Source: Microbacterium sp. AG1240 (lineage in GTDB: Bacteria > Actinomycetota > Actinomycetes > Actinomycetales > Microbacteriaceae). Taken from it: a stretch of 64,000 nucleotides of DNA. The stretch's first letter is position 1; every line of letters begins with the position of its first letter. The stretch is taken from assembly GCF_003635115.1 (NCBI RefSeq), contig NZ_RBXJ01000003.1, positions 197,324 to 261,323 of the forward strand, in the 5' to 3' direction. This document shows positions 52,616 to 63,069 of this stretch, piece after piece. The notes beneath the pieces were generated by a model. That model was not told the DNA's origin. It saw only the letters and a program-made list of their open reading frames with translations, and made no database searches. The translations under genes and the position numbers were made by a program.

Positions 52616-54286
52616 ATGCAGAAGAAGTACCGTTTGGGAGTTCTTGCGGCCGCAGCCGCGGTGGCTCTCGCTCTCAGCGCCTGCACCGCAGGTGGCGGCA
52701 GCGGCTCGACCGACCGCGCGCTGCGCGTCTGGGCGGGCGATCAGACCCCCGTCGAGGGCAACTTCAACCCGTTCTCGCCGACGGTGCTCAAGGTGCTCGG
52801 GCCGGTCTACGAGTCGCTCTTCCTCTTCAACAAGGCGGCGGACACCGAACCGGTGGGCCTGCTCGGCGACTCCTACGAGTTCAACGACGACGGCACCCAG
52901 CTGACCATCGAGCTGAAGGACGGGCTCAAGTGGAGCGACGGCGAGGACCTCACTGCCGAGGACGTCGTATTCACCTTCATGTACGAGGCCAACAACCCCG
53001 AAGGCGTGGGCCTCGTCTCGGCGGAGGCGACGGATGACACCACGGCCGTCCTCACCTTCGACTCGCCGCAGTTCGCGAACGTGTTCGCGCGGCTGGGTCA
53101 GACCTGGATGCTTCCGGAGCACGTGTGGTCGGACGTCGACGACTTCTCGACCTTCACCAACGACGCGCCCGTGGGCTCCGGTCCCTACGTCGTCGACAGC
53201 GTCAGCGCCGAGTCGTACACGCTCACCGCGAACGAGAACTACCGCGAGGCCGACGACCTCGAGATCACGCGGGTCCAGTACGTCGCCATCAACGACAACC
53301 AGACCGTCCAGGACCTCCTGGCGGCCGGTGAACTCGACTGGGCGGGCTTGTTCATCCCGAACCCCGACCCCGTGACGGCCAACGGGAGGATCACCTTCCT
53401 GAACGCGCCCCCGCAGGATCCGACGGCGATCTACACCTGCTCGAACGCCGCCCTGGGCTGCACCGGTCCGCAGACCGATCTGGCCGTGCGCCAAGCCCTG
53501 AACGCGGCCGTCGATCGCGCCGAGATCAAGGAGAAGGCTTTCGTCGGTCGGTCGGGGGACATCTCGCCCGCCTTCACGCTGCTCCCGCGCGACGAGAAGT
53601 GGCTCGCCGATGAGGCCAACGCCGTCAGCCCCCAGCAGGCCGCACCCGATGAGGCTGCGTCGATCCTCGAGGCCGCGGGCTACGCGAAGGGCTCGGACGG
53701 CATCTACGCGAAGGACGGCCAGCGCGTCGAGATGAACCTCATCTCCATCGACGGCTGGACGGACTACAACGACGCGGCCAAGCTCATCGCCGAAGAAGCG
53801 GTCGCATCGGGCATGCAGATCAACGCATCGACCGTGCAGAACCAGGAATTCGCCGACGCCCGCCAGACGGGCAACTACCAGCTCGCGCTGGGCGGCATCG
53901 TCGGGCCCTCGCTCGCCGACCCCTACCAGATCTACCGGGACTGGTTCGGCGGGGAGGCCGTCGGCTCGACCTCACCGGTGGGCGAACGCCTGCCGACGGC
54001 GCGCTACAACTACGTCCGCTACAACAACCCCGTCGTCGACGAAGCGATCCTCGCGGCAACGGTCACCGATGACGAGGCGGCCAAGAAGGCGGCGTACGCC
54101 ACCATCCAGACGGAGATCGTCCGCGACCTGCCGTACATCCCGCTGGTGGTCAACGCCACCCAGATCTTCTACAACACGGGCGACTACACGGGATGGCCGA
54201 CCAACGATGACCTGTACGCGTTCCCGGCTCCGGCCGAGCGCGGGCAGAACGGGTACATCCTCAGCAAGCTGAAGCGCGTCCAGTAA
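52616..54286 (+). CDS. ABC transporter substrate-binding lipoprotein, SBP family 5
   Basis: A 556-residue family-5 (DppA/OppA-type) binding protein. Lipobox LSAC places the lipidated Cys at 23. LLGDSYEFNDDGTQLTIELK and LKWSDGEDLTAEDVVFTF are family hallmarks. First gene of a five-gene importer. Family-5 proteins bind peptides, nickel or, in Thermotoga and others, oligosaccharides; the GH3 and GH2 neighbours favour a sugar ligand here. The 240 bases upstream hold the operator above and a stretch ending with GGAAGG before the ATG. Confidence 0.92.
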   Translation: MQKKYRLGVLAAAAAVALALSACTAGGGSGSTDRALRVWAGDQTPVEGNFNPFSPTVLKVLGPVYESLFLFNKAADTEPVGLLGDSYEFNDDGTQLTIELKDGLKWSDGEDLTAEDVVFTFMYEANNPEGVGLVSAEATDDTTAVLTFDSPQFANVFARLGQTWMLPEHVWSDVDDFSTFTNDAPVGSGPYVVDSVSAESYTLTANENYREADDLEITRVQYVAINDNQTVQDLLAAGELDWAGLFIPNPDPVTANGRITFLNAPPQDPTAIYTCSNAALGCTGPQTDLAVRQALNAAVDRAEIKEKAFVGRSGDISPAFTLLPRDEKWLADEANAVSPQQAAPDEAASILEAAGYAKGSDGIYAKDGQRVEMNLISIDGWTDYNDAAKLIAEEAVASGMQINASTVQNQEFADARQTGNYQLALGGIVGPSLADPYQIYRDWFGGEAVGSTSPVGERLPTARYNYVRYNNPVVDEAILAATVTDDEAAKKAAYATIQTEIVRDLPYIPLVVNATQIFYNTGDYTGWPTNDDLYAFPAPAERGQNGYILSKLKRVQ

Positions 54287-54325
54287 CGCACGTCTGCGAG
54301 AGCGCGGGAGTAGGAAGAAAACGAG

Positions 54326-55321
54326 ATGGCCTTTTATGCACGAAAGCTCGGCTTCTACGCCGTCACCCTCTGGGTGGCGATATCTCTGAACTTCCTCCTC
54401 CCGCGCCTCATGCCCGGGAACCCGGCGGACGCCATCCTGATCAAACTGGAGCGGGACGGCGGGTCGGTCTCCGAGGCCACCGTCCGCAACGTCCAGGCGC
54501 TGCTCGGCTCCAGCGACGCGACGCTCTGGGAGCAGTACATGCAGTACTGGGGCAGCCTCGTCAGAGGTGACCTCGGCATCTCGGTGACGCGCTATCCCAC
54601 TCCCGTGGTGGACCTCATCGCCGGCGCCCTGCCCTGGACCCTCGTCCTCGTCGGAATGGCGACACTGATCTCCTTCATCCTCGGTGTGGCACTGGGCGCA
54701 TGGGCCGGATGGAAGCGCGGGACGTGGGTCGACCACATCATCCCGGCCACGACCGGGCTGCAGTCCATCCCGTACTTCTGGCTCGCCCTCATCCTCATCG
54801 CCGTCTTCGCGGTCGGGTTGGGGTGGTTCCCCGTCTTCGGCGGATACAGCGTCTTCGAGTTCCCGAACGGGCCGGAGGCATCCTGGATCTTCCTCTCGGA
54901 TGCTGCGGCGCACGCCGTGCTTCCGGCGATCACGATCGTCCTGAGCTCCGTCGGCGGCTGGTTGTTCGGGATGCGCAACATGATGGTCTCGACCCTCGCC
55001 GAGGACTACGTGACGACCGCGGAAGCGAAGGGACTGCGTCCGCGTCGCATCTTCGCCGCGTACGCCGCGCGCAACGCGGTCATCCCCTCGGTCGCCGGGT
55101 TCGCGATCACCCTGGGATCGGTCGTGGCGGGCTCCATCGTCATGGAGCAGGTCTTCACCTATCCCGGCATCGGGCAGTTGCTCTTCCAAGCTGTCCAGAA
55201 CAGCGACTACGCGCTGATGCAGGGAGTCTTCCTCGTCATCACCATCGCGGTTCTGGCCGCGAACTTCTTCATGGACCTCGTATACGGATTCATCGACCCC
55301 CGGGCGCGTCACAATGTCTAA
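54326..55321 (+). CDS. ABC transporter permease (DppB-type)
   Basis: A 331-residue permease starting MAFYARKLGFYAVTLWVAISLNFLLPRLMPGNP, the usual DppB opening. The ATPase-contact segment is AEAKGLRPRRIFAAYAARNAVIP, followed by SIVMEQVFTYPGIGQLL. Overlaps the next permease by 8 bases. Confidence 0.93.
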   Translation: MAFYARKLGFYAVTLWVAISLNFLLPRLMPGNPADAILIKLERDGGSVSEATVRNVQALLGSSDATLWEQYMQYWGSLVRGDLGISVTRYPTPVVDLIAGALPWTLVLVGMATLISFILGVALGAWAGWKRGTWVDHIIPATTGLQSIPYFWLALILIAVFAVGLGWFPVFGGYSVFEFPNGPEASWIFLSDAAAHAVLPAITIVLSSVGGWLFGMRNMMVSTLAEDYVTTAEAKGLRPRRIFAAYAARNAVIPSVAGFAITLGSVVAGSIVMEQVFTYPGIGQLLFQAVQNSDYALMQGVFLVITIAVLAANFFMDLVYGFIDPRARHNV

Positions 55322-56306
55322 CACTCAGCACCTGAACACCGACGACTCTCCCGTCACGCGAGACGTCTCGACCGTTCCGCCGCGCACGGAAGCGCTCGCG
55401 ACGCGTCGCGGACGGCGTCCGGGCAAAAGGTTCCTGCCTCGGATGTCGGCCAAGCTGGCGACCGGGTTGTTCCTCGTGATATCCATCACCCTCTTCTCCT
55501 TCCTCGGGCCGTTCTTCACGCAGGACCCCCGAAACTCCGGCAACGCGGCGATGCAGCCGCCGTCGTGGGAGCACCCGCTGGGCACCACCAAACTCGGCTA
55601 CGACGTGCTCGCGCAGTTGGCCAACGGCGGGCAGGGCTCCCTGCTGGTCGGTCTCGTGGCCGGCGGGCTGGCGATCGTGCTGTCGATGTTCTTCGGCATC
55701 CTCGCCGGCTACCTGGGGGGCTGGCGCGACGAGGCCCTCTCGCTGGTGACGAACATCATGCTGGTCATTCCCGGGCTTCCGCTGGTGATGGTCATCGCGA
55801 CGTACTTCCAGTCGCGCACCTGGCTCCTCGTCGCCCTCGTCCTCGGTGTCACGTCCTGGGCGGGTTCGGCCGTCGTGCTGCGCGCGCAGGCGCGGTCCGT
55901 GCGCGCGCGCGATTACGTCAACGCCGCCAAAGTGTCGGGTGAGAAACCCGGCCGGGTCATCCTGGTCGAGATGATGCCGAACATGCTGCCGCTGCTGACC
56001 GGCCAGTTCCTCTTCGCCGTGGTGTTCGCCATCCTCGGCGAAGCAGGTCTGTCGTACCTCGGGCTGGGGGCGACCGACTCGATCACGTGGGGAACCATGC
56101 TCAACGACGCACGCAGCGGGCAGGCGCTGGGTACCGGTGCCTGGTGGTGGTTCGTTCCGCCGGGCATCATGATCGCGCTCTTCGGCTGCGGACTCGCGCT
56201 CATCAACTTCTCCATCGACGAGATCATCAACCCCAAGCTGCGCACGGCGCCGGCCGCGGCCCGCCGTGTTCGCAAGGTAGCGAAGGAACAGGGGGTCACC
56301 GCATGA
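55314..56306 (+). CDS. ABC transporter permease (DppC-type)
   Basis: A 330-residue permease. A long cytoplasmic N-terminus precedes the first helix ([21 protein letters not shown]); [20 protein letters not shown] and the loop [24 protein letters not shown] are DppC-like. Stop overlaps the ATPase start (ATGA). Confidence 0.93.
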   Translation: MSNTQHLNTDDSPVTRDVSTVPPRTEALATRRGRRPGKRFLPRMSAKLATGLFLVISITLFSFLGPFFTQDPRNSGNAAMQPPSWEHPLGTTKLGYDVLAQLANGGQGSLLVGLVAGGLAIVLSMFFGILAGYLGGWRDEALSLVTNIMLVIPGLPLVMVIATYFQSRTWLLVALVLGVTSWAGSAVVLRAQARSVRARDYVNAAKVSGEKPGRVILVEMMPNMLPLLTGQFLFAVVFAILGEAGLSYLGLGATDSITWGTMLNDARSGQALGTGAWWWFVPPGIMIALFGCGLALINFSIDEIINPKLRTAPAAARRVRKVAKEQGVTA

Positions 56307-57163
56307 CCGCGCCCACGCAGCCGGTGCTCACGGCTCGGAACATCTCGATCACGTACGAGGTGACCCCGCCCGTCCAGGCGGTGCGCGACGTGTCCTTGAC
56401 CTTGAACCGGGGAGAGATCCTCGGCCTTGCGGGGGAGTCCGGCTGCGGTAAGACGACCCTCGCCTACGGCCTGAACCGTCTGCTCAAGGCCCCGGCGCTG
56501 ATGACGGCGGGCGAGGTGATCTTCCACGACCGCTCCGGTGAGGACATCAACGTGGTGTCGCTGTCGCGCGACGCGCTCCGCACCTTCCGTTGGGACAAGA
56601 TCTCGATGGTGTTCCAGGGCGCCATGAACTCGCTCAACCCCGTGACGACGGTGAAGTCGCAGCTCTTCGACGTGCTCGACACCCACCGCCCCGGCATGTC
56701 ACGGTCCGCGAAGACGGAGCGCGCTCAGGAGCTGCTGCGCATGGTCGGGGTCGATCCCGATCGTCTGACGAGCTACCCGCACGAACTGTCCGGCGGCATG
56801 CGGCAGCGAGTGATGATCGCGATGGCTCTCGCGCTGGATCCGCAGATCATGATCATGGACGAGCCGACGACGGCCCTCGACGTGGTCGTCCAACGCGGGA
56901 TCATCCGCGAGATCATGAAGCTTCGGGAGCGACTGGGCTTCGCCGTGATCTTCATCACGCACGATCTCCCCATGCTCATCGAGATCAGCGACCGCATCGC
57001 GGTGATGCTGCAGGGCCAGATCGTCGAGGAGGGCACCGCCGAGACCATCTACCGGGCCCCACGGCACGAGTACACCAAGAAACTGCTCGCCAGCTTCCCG
57101 CGACTCCGGGGAGAGCACGGTCAGTTCGTCCGCGGTGTCCCGGCGAGCAAGGAGCAGCGATGA
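56303..57163 (+). CDS. ABC transporter ATP-binding protein (DppD-type, short)
   Basis: A 286-residue ATPase: Walker A GESGCGKT (44-51), signature LSGGMRQRV, Walker [14 protein letters not shown]-loop ITHDL. It ends about 40-50 residues earlier than typical peptide-transporter DppD and lacks the cysteine-rich oligopeptide C-terminal motif. The overlap with the next ATPase is 4 bases. Confidence 0.93.
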   Translation: MTAPTQPVLTARNISITYEVTPPVQAVRDVSLTLNRGEILGLAGESGCGKTTLAYGLNRLLKAPALMTAGEVIFHDRSGEDINVVSLSRDALRTFRWDKISMVFQGAMNSLNPVTTVKSQLFDVLDTHRPGMSRSAKTERAQELLRMVGVDPDRLTSYPHELSGGMRQRVMIAMALALDPQIMIMDEPTTALDVVVQRGIIREIMKLRERLGFAVIFITHDLPMLIEISDRIAVMLQGQIVEEGTAETIYRAPRHEYTKKLLASFPRLRGEHGQFVRGVPASKEQR

Positions 57164-58002
57164 GCACCACCACCACGCGCAGCGTCCTCGAGGCGCGGAA
57201 CCTCAAGAAGGACTACAAGACGCGTTCCGGGATGAGGTCGACCATCCTCCACGCGGTGAAGGACTTCTCCTTCACACTGGATGCCGGACGCACCATCGCT
57301 CTCGTCGGAGAGTCGGGGAGCGGCAAATCCACGGTTGCGAAGATGCTGATGAAGCTGGAGCAGCCCACCTCCGGAGAGGTGCTCCTGGACGGCGCGGCGA
57401 CGGCGGACCGCGGTCGGGGGCTGTCGTCGTACCGCGCCTCGGTGCAGATGGTGTTCCAGGATCCGTTCGCCTCGCTCAACCCTTTCCACACCATCGCGCA
57501 CCACATCGAACGGCCTCTTCGATTGCAGAACCCCGGCGCGAAGACCGCGGAGATCGACCGCCGGACCCTGGAGCTTCTGGATCGGGTGCAGCTGCCCCGC
57601 ACTTTCGCGGCACGCCGACCCCACGAACTGTCCGGCGGCCAGCGCCAGCGCGTCGCCATCGCCCGGGCGCTGGCACCCGGCTCGCGGTTCATCATCGCCG
57701 ACGAGCCCGTCTCGATGCTCGACGTGTCCATCCGCCTCGGAGTCCTGAACCTGCTCGCCGAGCTGCAGGAGGAGCACGACCTGGGTGTGCTGTACATCAC
57801 CCACGATCTGGCGACGGCCCGCCATTTCTCCGACGACCTCATCGTCCTCTACCGCGGTGACATCGTGGAGCGCGGATCGGCCGAGGAGGTCATCATGAAC
57901 CCGCAGCACGACTACACCAAGACGCTGCTGGACGCCGCGCCCGACCCCGAGAACCTCGGCAAGCTGCGCGACGAGGTGCGCCGGGAGATGGAGGCGCGGT
58001 AG
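57160..58002 (+). CDS. ABC transporter ATP-binding protein (DppF-type, short)
   Basis: A 280-residue ATPase: Walker A GESGSGKST (50-58), signature LSGGQRQRV, Walker B FIIADEPVSMLD, H-loop ITHDL. Like its partner it lacks the C-terminal cysteine motif of peptide importers. With it, the importer has one binding protein, two permeases and two ATPases. Converges on the GH3 gene with a 31-base gap. Confidence 0.93.
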   Translation: MSTTTTRSVLEARNLKKDYKTRSGMRSTILHAVKDFSFTLDAGRTIALVGESGSGKSTVAKMLMKLEQPTSGEVLLDGAATADRGRGLSSYRASVQMVFQDPFASLNPFHTIAHHIERPLRLQNPGAKTAEIDRRTLELLDRVQLPRTFAARRPHELSGGQRQRVAIARALAPGSRFIIADEPVSMLDVSIRLGVLNLLAELQEEHDLGVLYITHDLATARHFSDDLIVLYRGDIVERGSAEEVIMNPQHDYTKTLLDAAPDPENLGKLRDEVRREMEAR

Positions 58003-58033
58003 TCGGTCGCGTCGAGCCCCCGCGCCGGGCCGT

Positions 58034-60283
58034 TCAGGACGGCGTTCGGGGCTGAAGCTCGATGCGATGGATCGTGTCCCCCACGACCACGTCGACGGAC
58101 GTCGTGACAGTGGCGAACGGGGCGCGTTCCGCGGGGGGAACGAACAAGCGGTCCGACGCGACGGCGATCCGCAGATGCGTCGTCTCACCGGGGGAGAGGG
58201 TGACGCGCTCGAACGACACGAGTTCGGAGCGCCGCGGTACGACCACACTGCCGCGCCGCTCGACAAGCACGCGGACGAGTTCGGACGCATCCCCGCGCCA
58301 TGCCGATGAGGTCGGCACGTGCGCGAGCCGCACCGTGAACACGACGCCCGCGGCGTCGGCGGTGTGCGCGACATCGCTCGATGACACCCGCGCGTATCCG
58401 CAACCGGCCCCGATACGCGCGAAGAGCGGCTCGGATGCATCGTGATAGATGCCGTCGGCGGCGTGGCGGTCGTCGTCGTGAAGCGGCGTGACGCCCGTGG
58501 CCGCGGGGAGGGAGGCCGCGAGACGTCCGACGGGCTGGCGCACCCCGGTCACGATGTCGGCGATGGCGCGCCCGCCCGAGGGGCCCGGGTAGGCGCAGAA
58601 GAGCACGGCGTCCGCCTGATCGGCGAGCCCGGTGAGGACGTAGGGTCTCCCGGCGATGACGATGGCGGTGAGAGGGGCGGTGGTCGCCGCTCTGAGGGCG
58701 CGGACGGACTCGTCCTGGGCGTGCGGCAGCTCGAGGCTGGCGCGGTCGACCCCCTCGCCCGCATCCGCGTCGGCCGCCGACACCGCAGCGCCGTTGTCGG
58801 CGAAGGTGTCGCCGTCGCCCCGATGGCTGGTGCCGCCGAGGACGGCGAAGACGTGGTCGGCGCCGGCCACCTCGTCCCTCGCGGCGGAGGAGAGGAGTCC
58901 CGCGGTCAGGGCGGCCGGAGGGAGGGTGATCACCCTCACCCCCCTGGCCTCGCCCGCGCGCCGGATCTCGGCGGCGACGCTGGGCACGCCCTCCGGGCCG
59001 ATGGGGGAGACGTAGTCGCCCAGGAGCGCGGTGGGCTCCTCGGCGTTCGGTCCGATGACGACCCATCGCCGCGCATCCGAGCGGGCGGGGAGCGCATCGG
59101 CGTTCTTCAACAGAACGACCGACTGCGCGGCGATCTCCGCGGACGACGCGCGCACGGTGTCGACGGCCGCCGCGTAGACCTCGCCACGCTCCGCGGGAGC
59201 GCTGGGCGGGGCGAGCAGACCGAAATGCTCCTTCAGCGCGAGCACCCGTCGACACGCGCGCGTGACGGCGACCGCAACGGTCTCGCTCGCGTGTGCGGCT
59301 TCTTCGAGGTGGGCGTACGACTCGTCCCACAGGCTGAGGTCGACGCCGGCCGTCACGGCAGCGGCGGCAGCGGCCCGTGGGGTACCGAGCTGGCGGATGA
59401 TGCGATCCACGGACTTGCCGTCGGCCATCACCACCCCGTCGAAGCCCCACTCTCCCCGGAGGATGCCGGTGAGCAGCTCGCGGTCGGCCACGCACGGAAC
59501 GCCGTCGATGTCGGTGTAGGCGGCCATGACCGAGACGGCGCCTTCGCGCACTCCCGCGCGCGCCGCGCGGAGATGGGTCTCCCGAAGCTCCCGCATGCCC
59601 AGCGACGCGGTCTGCCCGTTGCGGCCTCCCATGCCGTCGCCCTGCGCCGCGAAGTGCTTCAGAACCACGCCGACACCCGAGGAGTCGTGCAGCCGCGAGC
59701 GGTCGGCGCCCTGCATCCCGCGCACGACGGCACGGGTCATGGCCACCGCGAGCTCCGGGGACTCGGCGAAGCACTCTTCCGACCGGCCCCACCGAGCGTC
59801 GCGGAGCACGTCGAGCGTGGATACCAGGGCGAGATGCACGCCCTGGGCGCGCAGGGATGCCGCGACGGCGGCGCTGGCCTCTTCGAGCAGGGCCGGGTTC
59901 CACGTCGCCCCGACGGCGAGGTTCACCGGCAGCAGCGGTGCGCCCAGTGCCTGGTGGCCGTGCGGTGCCTCTTCGGAGATGAGCACCCCCGTCCCCTGGC
60001 GGGAGCCGGCCGTCACCGCGCTCTGCACGAGGGCCGCGACTTCCGCCCGGTCCTCCGGGTGGATGCCGTTGGCCCAGTGCATCCCCGACCAGGCATCCGC
60101 GCGGAAGAGCCCGTAGAGCGCGCCCATGCCCGACCAGCGTTCGAGCTCGGACAGGAACGCATCGGTGAGCTCCCAGCCGCGGGGCGTGCGCCGCACGCTC
60201 TCCCACCCGTAGAGCCGCTGGTTGAGCTGGCCGACCTTCTCGCGCAGCGTCATTCCCGCGAGGATCTCGTCGACGCGGGTCAC
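58034..60283 (-). CDS. GH3-family beta-glycosidase
   Basis: A 749-residue enzyme without signal peptide: N-terminal TIM-barrel (about 1-340), alpha/beta sandwich and C-terminal fibronectin-like domain. The nucleophile Asp is in FDGVVMADGKSVDRI and VLKHFAAQGDGMGGRNGQ matches the KHF/H block. Likely a beta-glucosidase or related exo-enzyme; specificity not readable. The GTG start overlaps the GH2 stop (GTGA), so it is coupled to the mannosidase. Confidence 0.9.
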   Translation of the reverse strand: MTRVDEILAGMTLREKVGQLNQRLYGWESVRRTPRGWELTDAFLSELERWSGMGALYGLFRADAWSGMHWANGIHPEDRAEVAALVQSAVTAGSRQGTGVLISEEAPHGHQALGAPLLPVNLAVGATWNPALLEEASAAVAASLRAQGVHLALVSTLDVLRDARWGRSEECFAESPELAVAMTRAVVRGMQGADRSRLHDSSGVGVVLKHFAAQGDGMGGRNGQTASLGMRELRETHLRAARAGVREGAVSVMAAYTDIDGVPCVADRELLTGILRGEWGFDGVVMADGKSVDRIIRQLGTPRAAAAAAVTAGVDLSLWDESYAHLEEAAHASETVAVAVTRACRRVLALKEHFGLLAPPSAPAERGEVYAAAVDTVRASSAEIAAQSVVLLKNADALPARSDARRWVVIGPNAEEPTALLGDYVSPIGPEGVPSVAAEIRRAGEARGVRVITLPPAALTAGLLSSAARDEVAGADHVFAVLGGTSHRGDGDTFADNGAAVSAADADAGEGVDRASLELPHAQDESVRALRAATTAPLTAIVIAGRPYVLTGLADQADAVLFCAYPGPSGGRAIADIVTGVRQPVGRLAASLPAATGVTPLHDDDRHAADGIYHDASEPLFARIGAGCGYARVSSSDVAHTADAAGVVFTVRLAHVPTSSAWRGDASELVRVLVERRGSVVVPRRSELVSFERVTLSPGETTHLRIAVASDRLFVPPAERAPFATVTTSVDVVVGDTIHRIELQPRTPS

Positions 60284-62766
60284 CGGTGGAACTCGTTGCG
60301 GGTCATCACGACCGGCGTGCTCGTCAGCGCCTCCGGATCCAGGGGGACGGACGACGTCACGGAGAAGACGTGGGTCTCACCGGGCAGAAGCGTCACCAGG
60401 GCGCTGTCGACGACCGCCGAACGGTCGACCTTGTCGGCGAGGATGCTGAGACCGGTGAGGACCGTGCGGGCCGTCACGGCCACGGTGGTCACGTGGTGCG
60501 CGTCTTCTCGACGAGCGGTCACCGACGCCGACCACTGCGGAGCGGGCAGATGCACGAACTCGTCCATCGCGAAGGTGTGGGTCGCCCGCATCGCCGTGTC
60601 TCCCGTGTGCCCCTCGATGTCGGCCACGAGGATCTCGCGGCGTTCCGAGCTCGGCAGTGAGAGGTGGTGGGGGATGCGGAGGGTCTGCACGGAGCGCGCG
60701 GCGACGGCGAACGGCAGTTCCCCCGAGGCGGTGACGGGCCCGGCGAGGGCGATGCGGCGCAAGAGCGCTGCTCCCGTCCAGTCCTCGTCGGTGTCGTTGA
60801 CCACCGTCATCGACAGCCCCGCCTCGCGGGGTTGGATGGTCACGAGCCGGTCGGCGTAGGCGCGTCGGAGAGCGAACCACCCGAGCTTGCGCCCGCCGCC
60901 GTAGTCGAGGACGGACCATGACAGGGCCGGCCAGGTGTCGTTGAGCTGCCAGACGATGCTGCCCGCGGCCCGGGGCCACCACGAGCGGAAATGCTCCACC
61001 GCGGTCCGGATGGCCTCGGCCTGATTGAGCTGGGTCGCGAAGTGCCACAGATGCGGAGTCTGCTCGATCCGCTCGATGTCGGGGAAGCGCATCCGCATCC
61101 GCTCTCGGAGATTGTGCATCCCCGTGGGTTGTTTCTGGTGCGCGATGAGAGCGGGGGCGTCGGCGCGCACCTCGTCGTCGCCGATCGCATCGGCGAGGGT
61201 GGACCAGTTCGCCGGGGCCTGCCATCCGAACTCGGCCGTGAAACGGGGTACCGAATCGCGGTAGTGGGCGTAGTCCAAGCGGTTCCACGGGTTCCACAGG
61301 TGGGCGGTCCCCTCTTCCGGAACGTTGGGTGCGACACCGGGTGTCATCGATGTGGGACTGGAGGGGATGTACACCGCATCCGGGTCGTGGCGATGCAGGG
61401 CCTCGGGCAGGATGCGGCGGTAGTAGTCCTCACCCCACGGCGCGCCCTGGAGCCGTTCCTGCCAGCCCCAGCCGTGCCAGCCCAGTTCGGTCTCGTTGGA
61501 GCCGTTCCACACCACGACGGAGGGGTGCCCGGAGATCCGCATCGCGACGTCCGCGGCCTCGGCCGATATCTCGGTCGACAGCTGCTCCGTCTCGGGGTAC
61601 GCGGCGCAGGCGAACATGAAGTCCTGCCACACGAGCATCCCCGTCTCGTCGCACAGATCGTAGAAGTCGTCGCCCTCGTACACTCCCCCGCCCCAGACCC
61701 GGAGGAGGTGGATGTTCGCATCGGCCGCCTGCTGGATGCGTTGTGCGTAGCGTTCGCGGGTGAGGCGTGCGGCGAACACGTCGTCGGGGATCCAGTTGGC
61801 CCCCCGCACGAAGATCGGGCGCCCGTTGATCCTCACGGTGAAGGCGCGGCCGTATTCGTCCGCCGCCGTGTCGACGTCCACGCGCCGGAACCCCACCTTG
61901 CGGACCGTCGGAGGCGCGGAGGGGTCGCTGACGGAACGGACGGTGAGCGTATGCCGGGTGGCTGCACCCAGGGCGCGCGGCCACCACAGCTCGGGGTCGT
62001 CGACGTGCACGTCGATCCGCGTGTGCGTGCCGGTGATCGGCCGCACCCACTCGTGCTCTCCCATGCTGATGACCACGTCCTGCGTCACCGCGGCATCGGC
62101 TTGGGCGACGTCGATGACCACGGTACCGCGACGGAGGTCGTCGGAGACGCGCGTGTGGACGGCCGTGACGTCGAACGCCGACGGGGTGAGCGCGCGCAGC
62201 CGACCCGTCCGCCACAACCCCGCCGACACGAGCGTGGGACCCCAGTCCCACCCCACGCTGGACGCCATGGTCCGCACCCGGTTGTACGGGTGCGCCCAGT
62301 CGAAGGGGTAGTCGATCCCGTCCGCCGCCGCCCGGGCATTCATCTCGGCCACGGTGGAGCGGAACACCACGTGAATCGTGTTGCGACCGCCTCTGAGCAG
62401 GTCGGTGACGTCGAACGCATAGCGGCGGAACATGTTCTCCGTGCGACCGACGGTCTCGCCGTTCACCCGTACCTCGGCGATGGTCTGGAGCCCATCGAAT
62501 TCGAGCCGCCAGGTCGTCCCGTTTGAAGGCGCGCCGAGTTCGACGGTGGTCTCGTACGACCAATCGGTGTCCGCGACCCACGCGCTGGCTTCTTCGGAAC
62601 GGCCGCGGAACGGGTCGGTGATGATCCCCGCGTGCAGCAGCGCGTCGTGAACGGCTCCGGGCACCTCGGCCGGGAGGCTCGCCCCGGCGGAGGACGGAGC
62701 TCCCTCGGGGAGTTCGCCGTGGGCGGAGAGGCGCCACTTCAGATCTTCGAACTCGATCGTGCGCAC
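60280..62766 (-). CDS. GH2-family beta-mannosidase
   Basis: An 828-residue enzyme with the GH2 sugar-binding, sandwich and TIM-barrel domains. LRVWGGGVYEGDDFYDLCDETGMLVWQDFMFACAAYP is a beta-mannosidase hallmark (quoted in part: LRVWGGGVYEGDDFY). The acid/base Glu is in VVWNGSNE and the nucleophile Glu in RFTAEFGWQ. No signal peptide, so it acts on imported mannosides such as N-glycan core fragments or mannobiose. The GTG start has GGAGG 8 bases upstream. Confidence 0.92.
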   Translation of the reverse strand: MRTIEFEDLKWRLSAHGELPEGAPSSAGASLPAEVPGAVHDALLHAGIITDPFRGRSEEASAWVADTDWSYETTVELGAPSNGTTWRLEFDGLQTIAEVRVNGETVGRTENMFRRYAFDVTDLLRGGRNTIHVVFRSTVAEMNARAAADGIDYPFDWAHPYNRVRTMASSVGWDWGPTLVSAGLWRTGRLRALTPSAFDVTAVHTRVSDDLRRGTVVIDVAQADAAVTQDVVISMGEHEWVRPITGTHTRIDVHVDDPELWWPRALGAATRHTLTVRSVSDPSAPPTVRKVGFRRVDVDTAADEYGRAFTVRINGRPIFVRGANWIPDDVFAARLTRERYAQRIQQAADANIHLLRVWGGGVYEGDDFYDLCDETGMLVWQDFMFACAAYPETEQLSTEISAEAADVAMRISGHPSVVVWNGSNETELGWHGWGWQERLQGAPWGEDYYRRILPEALHRHDPDAVYIPSSPTSMTPGVAPNVPEEGTAHLWNPWNRLDYAHYRDSVPRFTAEFGWQAPANWSTLADAIGDDEVRADAPALIAHQKQPTGMHNLRERMRMRFPDIERIEQTPHLWHFATQLNQAEAIRTAVEHFRSWWPRAAGSIVWQLNDTWPALSWSVLDYGGGRKLGWFALRRAYADRLVTIQPREAGLSMTVVNDTDEDWTGAALLRRIALAGPVTASGELPFAVAARSVQTLRIPHHLSLPSSERREILVADIEGHTGDTAMRATHTFAMDEFVHLPAPQWSASVTARREDAHHVTTVAVTARTVLTGLSILADKVDRSAVVDSALVTLLPGETHVFSVTSSVPLDPEALTSTPVVMTRNEFHR

Positions 62767-62783
62767 GTCGTCGTCCTCCGTTG

Positions 62784-62795
62784 GTTCGCGCGAAC
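62784..62795. promoter_or_regulatory. palindrome in the GH2 leader, candidate operator
   Basis: GTTCGCGCGAAC, a perfect 12-base palindrome 17 bases before the GH2 start. A related GTTCGCTAAC lies at 62825-62834 next to CCATACTA (62834-62841), whose minus-strand TAGTAT could be the -10 of the GH2-GH3 operon. Confidence 0.45.
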
Positions 62796-62914
62796 ACCGA
62801 GGGCGCACGCGTCGACGTAAATATGTTCGCTAACCATACTAACCCCGCTCTCGCGAGCCTCGAGAGGGGGCGCTCAGGATGCGGGCTCGGGGGGAGCGGG
62901 TCGAGGGCGCCGTC

Positions 62915-62943
62915 TTGGCCGGGGGCGTGCCAGTTGGTTAGAT
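62915..62943 (+). promoter_or_regulatory. candidate promoter of the ROK regulator gene
   Basis: TTGGCC, a 17-base spacer and TTAGAT point towards the regulator. The rest of the 303-base gap 62767-63069 holds the palindromes listed above and no small gene that I can support. Confidence 0.35.
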
Positions 62944-63069
62944 GAGAGCACAAACCGCCGGTGCGTCGAGACGGGCCGGCGCCGCTCCTGGGGGAGCGCT
63001 CCTCGATATGCTTGCGACGCGGGAGCTCCGCCACGGAGCCGACGAGCTCAGCGGCAAGGAACGCCAAGG

